64,000 nucleotides of DNA from Mesostigma viride. Lineage: Eukaryota; Streptophyta; Mesostigmatophyceae; Mesostigmatales; Mesostigmataceae. Location of the stretch: contig RPFO01000050.1 in assembly GCA_009746045.1 (NCBI GenBank), forward strand, positions 5,825,277-5,889,276, in the 5' to 3' direction. This document shows, in pieces, positions 43,701 to 54,900 of the stretch. Made by a program: the position numbers and the translations under genes. The notes under the pieces were generated by a model. The model was not told the origin of the DNA, made no database searches, and saw only the letters and a list, made by a program, of their open reading frames with translations. Within the stretch, counting starts at the first letter, position 1. The number at the start of each line of letters is the position of its first letter.

Positions 43701-46700
43701 ATGGTCGGGATTCGGCAATTGACTGACGAGGAAGAGGCACAATACCAGGAGGAAAGCGCACGGGAAACAAATGGCAGCACAGGTGTTAGTGCGGAAACGG
43801 GAGCCACGGATGCATGGCGAGCTGAGGAAAGCGGAGGCGCCGAAAAAGGCGAGGATGCCAAGGAGGACGTTGTTCTATCGGAAGAGGAGGTAATTTTGGT
43901 GCTTGCTCTTAAGTAGTCGCAGGCAAGGCCTTGTTGTCAGCAGACGCTGTTGGCGTCCTGTTGTTTGCCGTTCGATCATCGCCTTACACGAATTGCTAGT
44001 GCGCCGTTTGATTGTCATCGGAAACTTTCCTGTGGCTGCTATCCGAGCAGATGCGGCTCCAAGAGGCGGACGCTTTGAAAGTGGAGGGAAATAAGAAGTT
44101 TGCGGAGGGAGATTACTTGGTGGCGGCAGATTTGTACGCGCAGGCTCTGGACAGGGCACCCCCTGGTGCCCCTGCGTGCGCCATTTACTTTGCCAATCGC
44201 GCTGCATGCTTCCTGAATATTGTACGTGGAATGGAAATCGCGCTGGGGCCAATCTTGCATATCGATGCAACTAGAATATCACTAGAAAGCTGTGGGGGCT
44301 ACATAAAAGCGCGTGGGGGCATTAGATACTGTGTTGCCGGGGTCGTGCTAAGACGACTTAATCACATACTTCTGTTATACATGGGATGTGGGTTTTTTCT
44401 TGGGAACGAGGAAGTGGTCAGTCTCGTTATGAGGGGCTCTGCGTCTCGGCAAGAGAAATAGACAGGCAGGCAGAAGCCGTCGGTGCTAGCACAAGAAAGG
44501 TACACCACATCGCTCAGCACAACTTCTTGCATATGTTAAACACAAAGGCACGCGTGAACACACAAGGCAAGCATGAAAAAAATACATCCTAGAACATATT
44601 GAATAAATATTGTACACGCGTATTGTACGGCGTAGCGTCATATTGTACGGCACTATGGACACAATAATATACCACAAATCTATGATCAAGATATAGCATG
44701 TGGCACGCACATCATTTTCACTTTCTTTCATACAAGTCTTTTTCCCTTTCTTTTTTTTGGTGTCCGCGGCAAATCGTCTGGCATTCGCGGCGCTCCCTCC
44801 TTGTTGTGTGCGGCAGCATGCACTCTGTGTCCCTTGTTGCGTGCGGCAGCATGTACTCTGTGTCCCTGGTTGGGTTTGGCAGCATGCACTCTGTGTCTCT
44901 TGTTGCGTGCGGCAGCATGCACTCTGTGTCCCTTGTTGCGTGGGGCAGAATTTCTAGATGCACTCTGTGTCCCTTGTTGCGTGCGGCAGCATTTCTAGGT
45001 GCACTCTGTGTTCCTTGTTGCGTGCGGCAGCAGTTCTAGATGCACTCTGTGTCCCTTGTTGCGTGCGGCAGCATTTCTAGGTGCACTCTGTGTCCCTTGT
45101 TGCGTGCGGCAGCATGCTTTCTGTGTCCCTTGTGTGTTCACTGCATTCCTGCTTGGTCGCGATGACCACCTTTGCTGAGCTTGCGTGATGCCTCACCACC
45201 ATGGCCTTAAGCCGTGCCTCAACACCATTGCCTGGTTCCTTGCCTCAACACCACCACCTGTTTCCTTGTGCCTATTCCCACGCCCCCTTGTGCGGCAGCA
45301 ACGGTACCAAGACGCCGCAGTGGAGTGCACACGCGCGCTGGAGAGGGACCCTGGCTACGTCAAGGCGCTGCTGCGACGCTCCAAGGCGTATGAGAGCATG
45401 GAGGAGCTCGAGAGGTCCCTGGCAGGTGGGCCGGTAGGCTAGGAAAGCTTTGTGTGTGACCCACTGACCCTTTGAAGTGGATGCCGCACGCAGCGGCTGT
45501 GCGTAGCGAACATGAAAAGGTACCCCCGCTGCGGTTTCATTTAGTACTAAGAAAAGCGGTGACACATACCGAAGGGTTGGCGCACGGAGGGCGAAGGGTG
45601 GGAAGGCCGATTCATCCGTCGGATGGGCCGGTCTTTTGTGGCCGCTGGTTGTGTAGGTCCGTCTCTTCAAGGCAAGCTGGCGCCAGACGGTTTTTCTTGG
45701 GCTTGGCGGGGGGGGAATAGCCTAGCAAGTAGGCAGCCATCTCAGTTCTCTAGCATCGTCTTGGGTGGGGTCCCTGCAGTATTGCATGAGGGTAGTAGTC
45801 GTGGAGAGACGAGGGGCGTCCTGTTGCAAAGCGTTTTCGTCAGCATTTGGATGCTGCGACTCGTTCAGGAAAAAAGGTGGAGGCTGAGTCGCCCCCTTCT
45901 GGGAGGCATAATGGCGGTGCTCGATTTCATCATACGCCATTCACGTGCATTATCTTGACCAGGCATCAGCATCATCTGGAATCATAGTAGCTTGTGTTCT
46001 TAGTTAGTTTAGCTATTCGTAAGAAGCAATCAAAGCTTCTAAAGTGTTTAACCTGGAAATGTTGGCCCGTCGAACCTAGAAAGGGCATTGTGGTTGTAGC
46101 GTTGGGTTTAGCAGCGAGATTCTTTTTTTCATTATAAGTTTGTGGCTTGGCCCTTGTTGGGCCGCGTTGGGTCTATGGGCCGGTGCAACATAGCCCTCGG
46201 CAGGTCCCATGCTGCCACCCGAGTCCCCTCTGTCATGCGGATCAGTATGTGAGCTGCCTGGCAGCCTGGCTCATCCTCTGTACCTCAACTACATCCTTTC
46301 CTGCCTTGCTGGTCTGAGCGGTGGCAGGCGAGGTTGCCCGCTGCCTATGCGTAAGGGCCCAAAGGTGTGTTGACACGGGAAAATGGGGTTCACCCCTTAG
46401 CGTTTCCTATGAGCAGTTTCTACAAGAAGTACTCTGCATACTGCCGGCTGCTCTAGCTACAATGGCGCGCATGGAGCTGCTTGACAATGTCTTTGGGTTG
46501 CCTTGCATCCTCGCATCTCAGTGTGATTCCCTTATTTCTGTTTGTGTGGCGGGACTGGGGGATCCCAACCATGGGTAGTAGATGAATACCGTTACTAGTA
46601 TGCTAATTAAAAATAGAATATATATATTACTAGTATTGTAATATATAATTAGGAGTAACGCATGTGCCTGCTGATAATCAATTTACAACAGGTACTCTCC

Positions 46701-48021
46701 ACACATGGTTCTGCTCCCTGTGCCTGCAGCTAAACCTGATTTGCCCACCTTGTGCCTTGTGCCTTGCCAGCTCGCCCCACGTGCGATCGTATACATGTGT
46801 GATCCTTATTGATATGTATTATTTGTGTTCCTATTTGTATGTATTATTTATGATCCTATTTCTATGACATGCGTGATCCTACTTATAGATGCCAAGAGGG
46901 TGCTGGAGCTGGAGAGCGGGAACGGGGACGCGGCATCGATCGTCAAGCGGATCGAGCCAAGGGTGCTGGAGCTGCGGGAGAAGCAGAAGGAGGAGGTGTT
47001 AGGTACGCTGTCACTCAATTGTCTAGTTGAAGACAGCGCTAGGAGAAGCAGGAGGTGTTCGGTGCGCTCTCATTCATCCTCAGCCGCAGCAGCAGCCATG
47101 TCTAGCCAAAGACAGCAATGTTGTTAGAGAAGCAGGAGGAGAAGGTATTAGGAAGGACGAGGTATGATGTAATGCTTTTATATTCATTCATTCCTCTACT
47201 CGGGGCAGTTATACGTCCATTGGCACTGGGTTTTCATCATGTGGAGGCCGCATTGGTTTGTCATTATGGAGGCCACAGTGTTTCGTTATTATCGAGGCCA
47301 CATTTCTTCGTTACGTATGGAGGCCACGTTGTCCCCAAGGATGCTTTCGGACGCCAGTTTACATCTGGGGCTGGTCATCTTTATTTTCCTAATGTGTGCA
47401 TCCATATTGTTTCGTAGTCATACTTGCATGGAGTAGGCTCCCATTGTCATCGCCTTGATTCCTGGTAGAGAGTCCCTATCCCAGCCATGGTGCACAGTCC
47501 TCTTGAGCAGCCCAGTTGTCCACATTGCCCAAGTGGCTACTATTCCTTGCACGTGCGCATTATCAATTGGCAAAGTGACCCCAAAACCTGCCCGGGGGGT
47601 CACCCTCGCGAAGTGTTGCACATCTACAAGATTCAGTGCTACGTTGATGCACAAGGTTCTCCGTTCAGATGTTCCCCCCTAGAGCACGTTCAATTAAAGT
47701 GCTCACCGGGATGGGCTTGGTTCAAACCTTCAGCGAGGTATCTAAGAAGGACCACATTAGGGTGCGATCCTGATTGATCTAGGCGCCATACTCAGCCCTG
47801 CAGGAATGGGTGGTCATGTGTGTCATCCATTGTGCGTCGGTCTACCTGTCCAGTCTGGGAATCTTTATATATACCCGCTGTGATGGTCGGCTGTGCTGCC
47901 TGCAGGTAAACTGAAGGACTTGGGAAATACAGTCCTGGGCAAATTTGGGCTGTCATTGGACAATTTCAAGGCGACCAAGGACCCTGCCACGGGCAGCTAC
48001 AGCATAAACTTCCAGCAATAG
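43701..48021 (+). CDS. TTC1: TTC1-like tetratricopeptide repeat co-chaperone
   Basis: Five exons join in frame: 43701-43889, 44051-44221, 45299-45425, 46889-47002 and 47906-48021, giving 717 nt and 238 aa. Residues 1-63 are acidic and disordered. Exon 2 holds the first TPR helices (ALKVEGNKKFAEGDY, YFANRAACFLN). Exon 3 holds the next repeat (QDAAVECTRALERDPGYVKA, LLRRSKAYESM). Exon 4 is a charged helix. The end (GKLKDLGNTVLGKFGLS..., TGSYSINFQQ) is the diagnostic carboxy terminus of TTC1. TTC1 proteins bind Hsp90/Hsp70 tails and small GTPases in the cytosol. The start is the ATG at 43701, the first in an open exon ending in a clean GAG|GTAATT donor. The length is slightly shorter than animal TTC1 (about 290 aa), mainly in the disordered start. 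Confidence 0.93.
44815..45130. repeat. TTC1 intron 2 array echoing the exon 3 acceptor
   Basis: ACTCTGTGTCCCTTGTTGCG then TGCGGCAGCA repeats about nine times. Starts at 44822, 44855, 44888 and 44921 are 33 bp apart; then 44962, 45003, 45044 and 45085 are 41 bp apart, the change coming from an added TTTCTAG(A/G)TG. The element CCTTGT..TGCGGCAG is also the true acceptor before exon 3 (45285-45298), so the array multiplies a splice-acceptor-like sequence. Confidence 0.88.
46975..47160 (+). repeat. Copies of the TTC1 exon 4 donor edge
   Basis: GAGAAGCAGAAGGAGGAGGT at the end of exon 4 is echoed by GAGAAGCAGGAGGTGTTCGG near 47044 and AGAAGCAGGAGGAGAAGGTA near 47126. Each copy is followed by a related spacer containing GTCTAG..AAGACAGC. 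The first copy retains a GGTGCG donor-like edge. Confidence 0.75.
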
Positions 48022-48112
48022 CGGGTTAACTCGTATTGCCACACATTGGCAGCACTGACGCCTTTTTTCTTTTGTCCTGGTAATTATTGATATTGCAACG
48101 GAGGCACCAGTG

Positions 48113-48192
48113 AGACAACCAGCGCAGGCCGGAGATCGGGAGAATGCAGACCATCGGAACTCGAGCCTGCTGTTATCTTATCCGCATTTGTC
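48113..48192 (+). mobile_element. Dispersed repeat E, copy 3
   Basis: GAGACAACCAGCGCAGGCCG, GATCGGGAGAATGCAGACCA and CTCGAGCCTGCTGTTATCTT match the complement of the copies at 22640-22803 and 63305-63388 with several differences. It lies just after the TTC1-like stop codon. Confidence 0.7.
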
Positions 48193-48284
48193 AAGCCGTT
48201 CAGGATGATAGAAATGCATTAAAATTAAAATAAATCAAATTGTAACAGATCTCCGTTGTAAGATATCTCCGTGTTTCAGCCCGT

Positions 48285-48605
48285 CTCACGTTTCGAGACT
48301 GAACAAGTCTCGAGTGCAGACACGTGTGTAGTACTCCTACACACACAGATCTCGAATGATTTATCTAGCACCAAATCCGAAAGGCTTGCATCACTCCCCG
48401 GAAAGGAGAACCTTTGCGGATGACTGTAGGTGTAAGTTGGCGATGCCCTAGGATCCGGAGACGTCCGTCCTATAGTCAGCAAAAGTTGGTGCGAGAGGTC
48501 CCCAGTTCGATTCCGGTCGGATTCATTTGCAGATCGCATTTTCCGCGTTTTCCGCGGACCGGCACTGAACGCAAATGGTTTTCACCTTTGCGGCGTGCCA
48601 AATCA
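48285..48605 (+). mobile_element. tRNA-like SINE, copy 2
   Basis: Matches 21695-21965 in opposite orientation. The tRNA-like core spans about 48425-48530: GTGTAAGTTGGCGATGCC (A-box-like) and CAGTTCGATTCCGGTCGGAT (B-box-like). The tail after the core contains CGCGTTTTCCGCGGAC and CTGAACGCAAATGG. Confidence 0.6.
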
Positions 48606-48651
48606 GAATATCTCCGCTGGTAACATATCTCCAATGCCAACACTGAATTTT

Positions 48652-49281
48652 TTGCTGATTTGCTTACGACATGCGATTTGGTCACCAACACCCGCTTTCC
48701 ACATAGTCCAGATGCTTTGGTCACACACACCTCACCAACTGGCACTGAACGCTGCATCGACTATGTTGTAATGCGCAAGCGTCATCAATTAAGGATCTGT
48801 ACTAGCTGCTCGCTTGCACGTGATCCCCCTGGTGCGCTCCGAGCATCGCATCGTCACCGCCCGCATCCGCCTGCGATTCCCCTTGCCCTTTCGTAAGCAC
48901 GTGGCACCACCTGATTTGCGCACACTGCAGTTGCTTGAGAAATCTGACGACGCTCTCGAGGACTTCCCTGAAAAACGCGCCCACAAGCGCGCGGCAGAGG
49001 CGTTCGTTGACGCGCTGGACATCCCGGCCAGCCACGCCCAGCTGTTCGCTGCCGGCCCGGCATCAGCCCTTCGGCACCTCGCTGGCAAGCTGCCCGCGGC
49101 CGGGGCCCTGCTGCCCCCCCCGCCGCCCGCCCCGCTTCACCAGCCTGCACGTCGGCTCCCCGCCGTCCTCCAGGCCCGGCAAGCCCTGCGCGACAACCGC
49201 GACCCCGCCCGCTACGCCCGCCTCAAAGCCGATTACCACTCGGCCATCCGGCAGGCGACCAAGGAGCAGGAGGACCTCCAT
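48652..49281 (+). mobile_element. LINE endonuclease-end fragment, split by insertion
   Basis: TTCDLVTNTRFPHSPDALVT with GTERCIDYVVMRKRH, and in a second frame VRSEHRIVTARIRLRF, is the end of an APE-type LINE endonuclease. It continues as an Ala-rich linker (LEDFPEKRAHKRAAEAFVDA) to EQEDLH at the insertion point. It resumes at 50283-50540 with EDLHVREYFAHLKDQHGEYA. The overlap EDLH is the duplicated target site. One frame change separates the two endonuclease pieces. Confidence 0.8.
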
Positions 49282-49317
49282 TAAATTAAATTAAATTAAA
49301 TTATAACATGCCTCCGT

Positions 49318-49375
<58 letters not shown>

Positions 49376-50282
49376 CTTGCGTGTCATGCGCAAAGGCATG
49401 CCACGGAGTACTATGCTAATCTCATTAGAAAAATAATTACACAAAAGTTTAAACAAATATCAGGTCCTCCCCGCGGCGGCGGGCCTGTGCTAGCGCCAGC
49501 CGGGCGGCAACCACCCGGGCGTGCGCGTCGCGCAGGTAGAGCGGGGCTGGTCGGGCGCGGGGTTGCTCGGGGAGAAGCTTAGAGCCAAGCTCCACCGATC
49601 GCATGAACAGTTCGTAGGGTGGCGTGAGATCTACACCGCGATCTGCGTCCAGGTACATCAACGGTTGCGCGTCCACGAAGGCAGACCTGATTGCATCGCG
49701 GCGTATCTCATCCTCTGACCACTTCTCCCTGCGCCCACGGACGGGGCGTAAGCAGGTCCAGTCAGGGCGGGGCCGGGGGCGGCGGCGCGCAGGGGCCTGA
49801 AGACGTAGGCGCAAGGTTGCGGTGACCATGCGGTGATCCGATGCGACACTGGGGGTGGTCAGCGTACGGCCTCCATTGGGAGATCATGTAGCACATATTC
49901 CTTGATGGGTGGTGGAGTGGAGAGAGCCGCGTAATCGGACTATCCTAACGCTAATCTATCTAGTCTAGAAAAATTGTAACTACCCTACTCATCAAAACGC
50001 TTCCTCCTCTTGGGGGGAGGTGGCTTGCCCACAGGGTCGGGCGTGTGAGCCTTGACAATCTTCTGCCACCGCGTCTTGTTCTGCATGGCAGTCCAAAGAA
50101 GGGAGAGAGAGTGGATGCGGTATTGAAACTGGGCTGGGACCAGTAGGTCATCCAGCAACATCTGGACGTAGTTCGTGACATGTTTCCCTACCCTTTTGGG
50201 AATGCCCTTGGGGCCAGGCCAGGTCAGAATGTGCCGCCCTGGCTGGCCAAGCCGCTGGGGGCCTGCCAGACCAAGGGACGCT
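49282..50282 (-). mobile_element. LINE family C insertion with 12-bp target-site duplication
   Basis: Flanked by GAGGACCTCCAT at 49270-49281 and 50283-50294. Read on minus, it begins inside the carboxy-terminal coding part (QPGRHILTWPGP, LSLLWTAMQNKTRWQKIVKA, ending KRRKRFDE at 49985). It continues with a 3' untranslated end containing TGTGCTACATGATCTCCCA and finishes in a (TTTAA)n tail at 49282-49302. It is 5'-truncated. A second element interrupts it at 49319-49868. Confidence 0.85.
49319..49868 (-). mobile_element. LINE family A copy nested in LINE C
   Basis: Flanked by GCCTCCGTT (49310-49318) and GCCTCCATT (49869-49877), eight of nine bases identical. On minus it carries an endonuclease end (SDHRMVTATLRLRLQ) and linker to a stop at 49449. 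It then passes straight into the family A tail CTAATGAGATTAGCATAGTA and (ACTT)n at 49319-49377. No reverse transcriptase lies between, so the copy is internally deleted as well as truncated. Confidence 0.8.
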
Positions 50283-50540
50283 GAGGACCTCCATGTCCGC
50301 GAGTACTTCGCCCACCTCAAGGACCAGCACGGCGAGTACGCCTGGACCCGCCTGCGTCACGCCCAACGGCCCGCCGGCGGTGCGCAGCCGGCGCCGCGGA
50401 CGCTCTCTGGCTCACCGCAGCAGCAGCTCGACCAGTGGTATTCCTCCCAGTCCCGGCTGCTCGGCGCCCCCCCGCCGCCTCAGTATAAATGGCTGAATTC
50501 AGTGTACGGCCAAAGCGCAATGATTCCTGGCCTGACTTGA
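50283..50540 (+). mobile_element. Right half of the interrupted LINE fragment
   Basis: Continues the linker reading of 48652-49281 (REYFAHLKDQHGEYAWTRLR, SPQQQLDQWYSSQSRLL) until about 50540. No reverse transcriptase follows. Confidence 0.65.
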
Positions 50541-50689
50541 CTTTTGGGGCTAATGCGCAAAGTACCCTTTCAATGGACCTTTATGACTGAGCCCTTGACG
50601 GTACGGGACAGTACCATGGAATCTATGTGTAATCTGACTGAAAGTCAGTTGAGTATATTTCGTAAGTTAAGAGCGTGACGTATGGCTGG

Positions 50690-50870
50690 AGGAGAACCTT
50701 ACATCTTTACAGACTTTGGTCACACACGTTCTCCCTGCTGACTTGGGATTGGTATCCTTCATAACCACCCGCCACCTGTCTTTGCGAGTCATCTGCCCCT
50801 AGATCACAGATAAGCTGGGAGGCTGCCCGGGCGTGACACCATTCCTTATGAAGATGGTGTAGGCGACTTT
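50690..50870 (-). mobile_element. LINE family B carboxy-terminal scrap
   Basis: On minus, TGTCACGCCCGGGCAGCCTC and QMTRKDRWRVVMKDTNPKS match the LINE B copy at 16580-16690 (QMVRKDRWQVVMKETTPS). It is a fragment only. Confidence 0.7.
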
Positions 50871-50984
50871 GCTGATCTACCGTCGGTCTCTCTAATTATC
50901 AAGTTGCTAATTGTCTCTCTAATTATCAAGTATCGGTCATTGATTTTAAGCCCTAGGGGGCAGGGCCCTAAGTGGCCCGGTTGC

Positions 50985-51480
50985 AGCCGCGGAGAGTGAT
51001 GCGCACCTTGCCCACTGGCGGCCCCGCATTGACCTCTACAACACGTTGCCACCACGTGTTGATATCCTCCTCACGGTTGGGGCGAATGCTGCCTAGTAGC
51101 TGGAAGTGGTCCCGGACAGGCACATCTGAGCTGTCCAGGAAGCTCAGGTTCAGGGTTTAGGGTCAAGGGTTTAGGGATTAAGCTCAGGTTAGGGGCCTGC
51201 AAGCCCGAGTGCCGTGGCTTGTGCTGTCGTGCTTACCTCCAGTCCCAGGACCCGGGCCTCAATCACCAGACAGTCCAGCCAAGTCTGCATGTGGGCCAAT
51301 CCTGGAGGAGCGTCGCATCGGATCCACAACCAGCCAAATTCAGTACCGTTGAGCCGTGTGAATGCGGACGTCTGCTGGGAGGGGTTCTGGGTCGTTGCCC
51401 GTCTCATCAATGCCCGGAGAGGATGCCCGCCTTGGCCGTGTCCCCCCAGCCGCAAGCGCGGGTGGCTTATCAGGGTCATC
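50985..51480 (-). mobile_element. LINE reverse-transcriptase tail fragment
   Basis: HMQTWLDCLVIEARVLGLEV and ATALGLAGP match AQLWLDCLALEAWAVGLEIS after the YADD box of the LINE B copy. After a break comes VPVRDHFQLLGSIRPNREED and INTWWQRVVEVNAGPPVGKV. The YADD box itself is missing here. The break region at 51145-51185 contains two GGGTTTAGGG units. Confidence 0.75.
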
Positions 51481-51980
51481 CTCGTCGCTGCTGCTATCCT
51501 CTGTGCCTAGAAAGTCGGTGCGAAGCGCCTTGGCGCCCTGAGCATCCAGACAGCAGGTGGACCACAGGAATCAAGACCACAGGCGAGTGCACTCAAAAGG
51601 GAAAAAAGGTCAGCACAACGCCTGGCACAAGAATGCATGTGCCGAAGTCTCACACAATATAGAATGAACAAAGAGAATGGGAAGCAACTGATAATGGCAA
51701 GAATTCGCCTTGAGCTGTCATGGTTCCATTAGCCTAACTATATACTGACTTTTAATACTCGCCCACTTCATACAAGGTACTTTCTTGATAGAAACCAGAG
51801 CATACGCTATCCATCCCAGATACGCTATCCCGCCCTGCCTGCTAGGCATATCTTATACAAGACATATAATGCCTTAAATGCATCTATTTGCTCCACGAGC
51901 TACCAGAAAGGGTCCATTGAAGTTAAAAAAAAAGGGATCTGGCCACGTCGTAAGAAGCTCCACTGTGCTAAGAGGCACGG
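51481..51980. other. No gene recognised; probable 3' flank of the SAM-LRR gene
   Basis: It lies between a LINE scrap and the stop codon at 51981 (minus), so it should include the 3' untranslated region. No array or RNA gene is seen. Confidence 0.3.
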
Positions 51981-54900
51981 TTATGCCGGATGCGTGCTAA
52001 TTCTACCCACCGGGTGGTTCTGCAGGTCACGCTTCCCCTTTGCGGTGAGCTCGTTGACGCTGAGGTCTACCTTGCGCAGGCCTTGGTTGGAACACGCCGC
52101 GTCCGCCAGCGCGACTGCCGCCTGGTGTGGCGCCCGCATAACAAGATGGCGGATAGATACCGATGCACATGAATACACCCGAATAAGCAACCCACTGCCT
52201 TGTGTGGCGCGCGGATGACAAGAATGCAAGTCGGTCCGAATCGGCAGGAGTAAAGAGGCACAATACATAGCTACCCAGGGCACATGGAGATAGATACAGG
52301 GCGATCATGTGCACTCAGCGAGTTTCCTAATAGGGAGGGCACCCGTATGGGATATGCTCGAGACACCGATAGTGGGTCGGAGAGAGGACGGGAAGACGAG
52401 ATGGACGCAACAATACCCTTTTTTTTAGTGACAGCACTCGGAGATTGTGTAACCCATGACAACAAGTGCGTGCGGACGCATTGATGCATGAACGCACCTA
52501 ATGCACCAAAACCAAAGCAGAGGAAGGCTTGATGAACGTTACAGGATGAATTTTCGCACATTAACCAGGCTCCACACTGCCATAACAGCTGTGTAGTGCT
52601 GCAGCTACCCTGCACATGGCATGTGTCCTAATGAACAATATCTAGCTACGTATGGAGCTACCCTGCACATTGCATGTGTCCTAATCGAACAATATCTAGC
52701 TACGTATGGAGCTACCCTGCATACGTGTGTTGGAAAATGGAAATTGTGGCATTGCTACAATGCACACCACATGATTGTTGGTAACAAACACTCTCCGGAC
52801 TTCTAGCCAGGAAAAAATAAACAAACAAACAAACAGAATTGGGTACATGGCGATCTGGTGCATGGCTGTCTATGCCTTGATTTTAGGCGAATCCCAAAAG
52901 GCTGGACAAGGCAGGACGTGAGAAGATGGGGCAGGGAGGTGGGCAACGAAGGAGATATACACACCTCGTCATCAATGTAGTTGTATCCCAGGTAAACCTT
53001 CTGGGGGCCCGTTCTGCTCACACGTACCAGGAAAACACCCACATGCAAACGGCAGGTAATGGCACAAGTTTGTCAAAGATTGGTTCTGCATCATCACTCA
53101 GTCACAGATTGGTTCTGCATCATCACTCAGTCACAGAAGTTCGGTCTAAAAGCATTACCATGATATGTCATTTTTCAGGTGCAACCGCCCGAGTTCAGGG
53201 GAGCTCCCACAATGAAACTCCTTGGCAGTGCCTCCGGCCAAGCTAGCAGATCCACAGGCCAAGGCAGCATATCTGCAGGCCAAGCTAGCATATCTGCGGG
53301 CCTAACGCAAGCATGACCTAGAATTGTAGAGCACGGGCGGCAAGCGGATACGAAGTGGCAATCTGGCTGGCTGTGCACATTCAGGACGCTTGCCCGACAG
53401 CTAGCAGTGCGAGGGGCGTGCCTGGTATCCCACTCGGTCAGAAATAGTTGCTCCACATAAAAAGTATCCTCTATAGAGAGCAGTCTCCAGTACAAGGGAC
53501 TAATATCATGGGTGGTGCTGTCCAGCCGCCAGGAGGGCAACTGTCCAGGCGTGGCCGCACTAGCTAGCAGAGAGAGCACTTTGCTTACAGTATTGCACAT
53601 ATAATATAGTATACACACCGTCCTTTATCGTCTTACTCACGTCCTCTTGGCGAGTGCGGTGGCCAGCGCCATGGCCCCCCCGCCGCACAGCATGTTCTTG
53701 CGAAGACTCAGCCGGGTGAGCGCGGGGCAACCCCTGCAGACGGCCCCTGGAGCCGCCGTGCCGGGTGGTATTGCGGCGTTGATGGCTCCCACCCCTGCTG
53801 CTGCCACGTCATCTTTGCGCACATCAGGCACGCAAGGCAAGTCGACCTTCGCTTGGGAGAAGGGGGGGAGGGGAAGGAAATTCGGCACCAGCAAAGAGGG
53901 CGCCCAGGGCATGGTGAGTTGGTCTCTCGAGTGGAAGAAATGGCCTGTGTGTAATTCGGGGAAATCGTGTTGAAATCGCAAAAGTTGTCTTGAAATTATG
54001 CTGAAATGACTTGTGTCCGGGCAACATGCCATTAAGTGCCGTCGTGCGCCATCGTGCGCCATCGTGCGCCATCGGGCGCCATCGGGCGCCATCGGGCGCC
54101 ATTTTGTGCCATCATATGCTACACAAAGGGGGGTGGCTGCTAGCCTACAAAAAGGGGGGTGGCTGCTATGCTACAAAAAGGGGGGTGGCTGCTATGCTAC
54201 ACAAAGGGGGGTGGCTGCTATGCTACACAAAGGGGGGTGGCTGCTATGCTACACAAAGGGGGGTGGCTGCTATGCTACACAAAGGGGGGTGGCTGCTATG
54301 CTACACAAAGGGGGGTGGCTGCTATGCTACGAAAGGGGGAGGCACTGCTGCCCTGTCGATGCTGATGGTGCTGATGGTGCTGATGGTGCTGCGTCACGTG
54401 CGTAGGCCGCTGAGCAAAGCAACTCCCAACCTATGGCATCGCAAGGCAGCCCCCTATTTGCCTGGCCCGATTGGGAGGACAGCACACGCACGAACTGGTG
54501 CGCATAAGCAGATATTCAGCAGAAATCGAGCAGAAATCGAACAGAAACCAAGCAGTTAAGTATATGTCTACACTTTTACAGCAAATCAATACTGAATGAC
54601 CCTTGTAGATCCCCCTTTTCCGGGTGTTTATTGCGACCAGTCACCATGTAAGCACTTCCACAACCCCAACCACATCAAAAGTCGCTTTCAGCGCAATCAC
54701 ATGCATCTCAGAACTTACGACACGTGGCATCCTGGAAAGGAAATCATGGGGGCAGGGCCGTGGGGGAGACAAAGGCAGTCAAGAAATCGGCCAATGCTGA
54801 TAAGATGGCCAGCAGATTGGGTTTTTTTTATACCTCTCATGGGTGTCGTTAAACCTAACCCCTGCACCCTGTGGGCATCTCAGTTCTCACCGGAGCAGAG

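Noticed and set aside
46321-46578. Short ORF in TTC1 intron 3
   Set aside because: It shows no motif, and the flanking TTC1 exons join in frame without it.
51145-51185. Interstitial plant-type telomere repeat (GGGTTTAGGG)
   Set aside because: There are only two imperfect units, within a LINE fragment; too little to call a telomeric relic.
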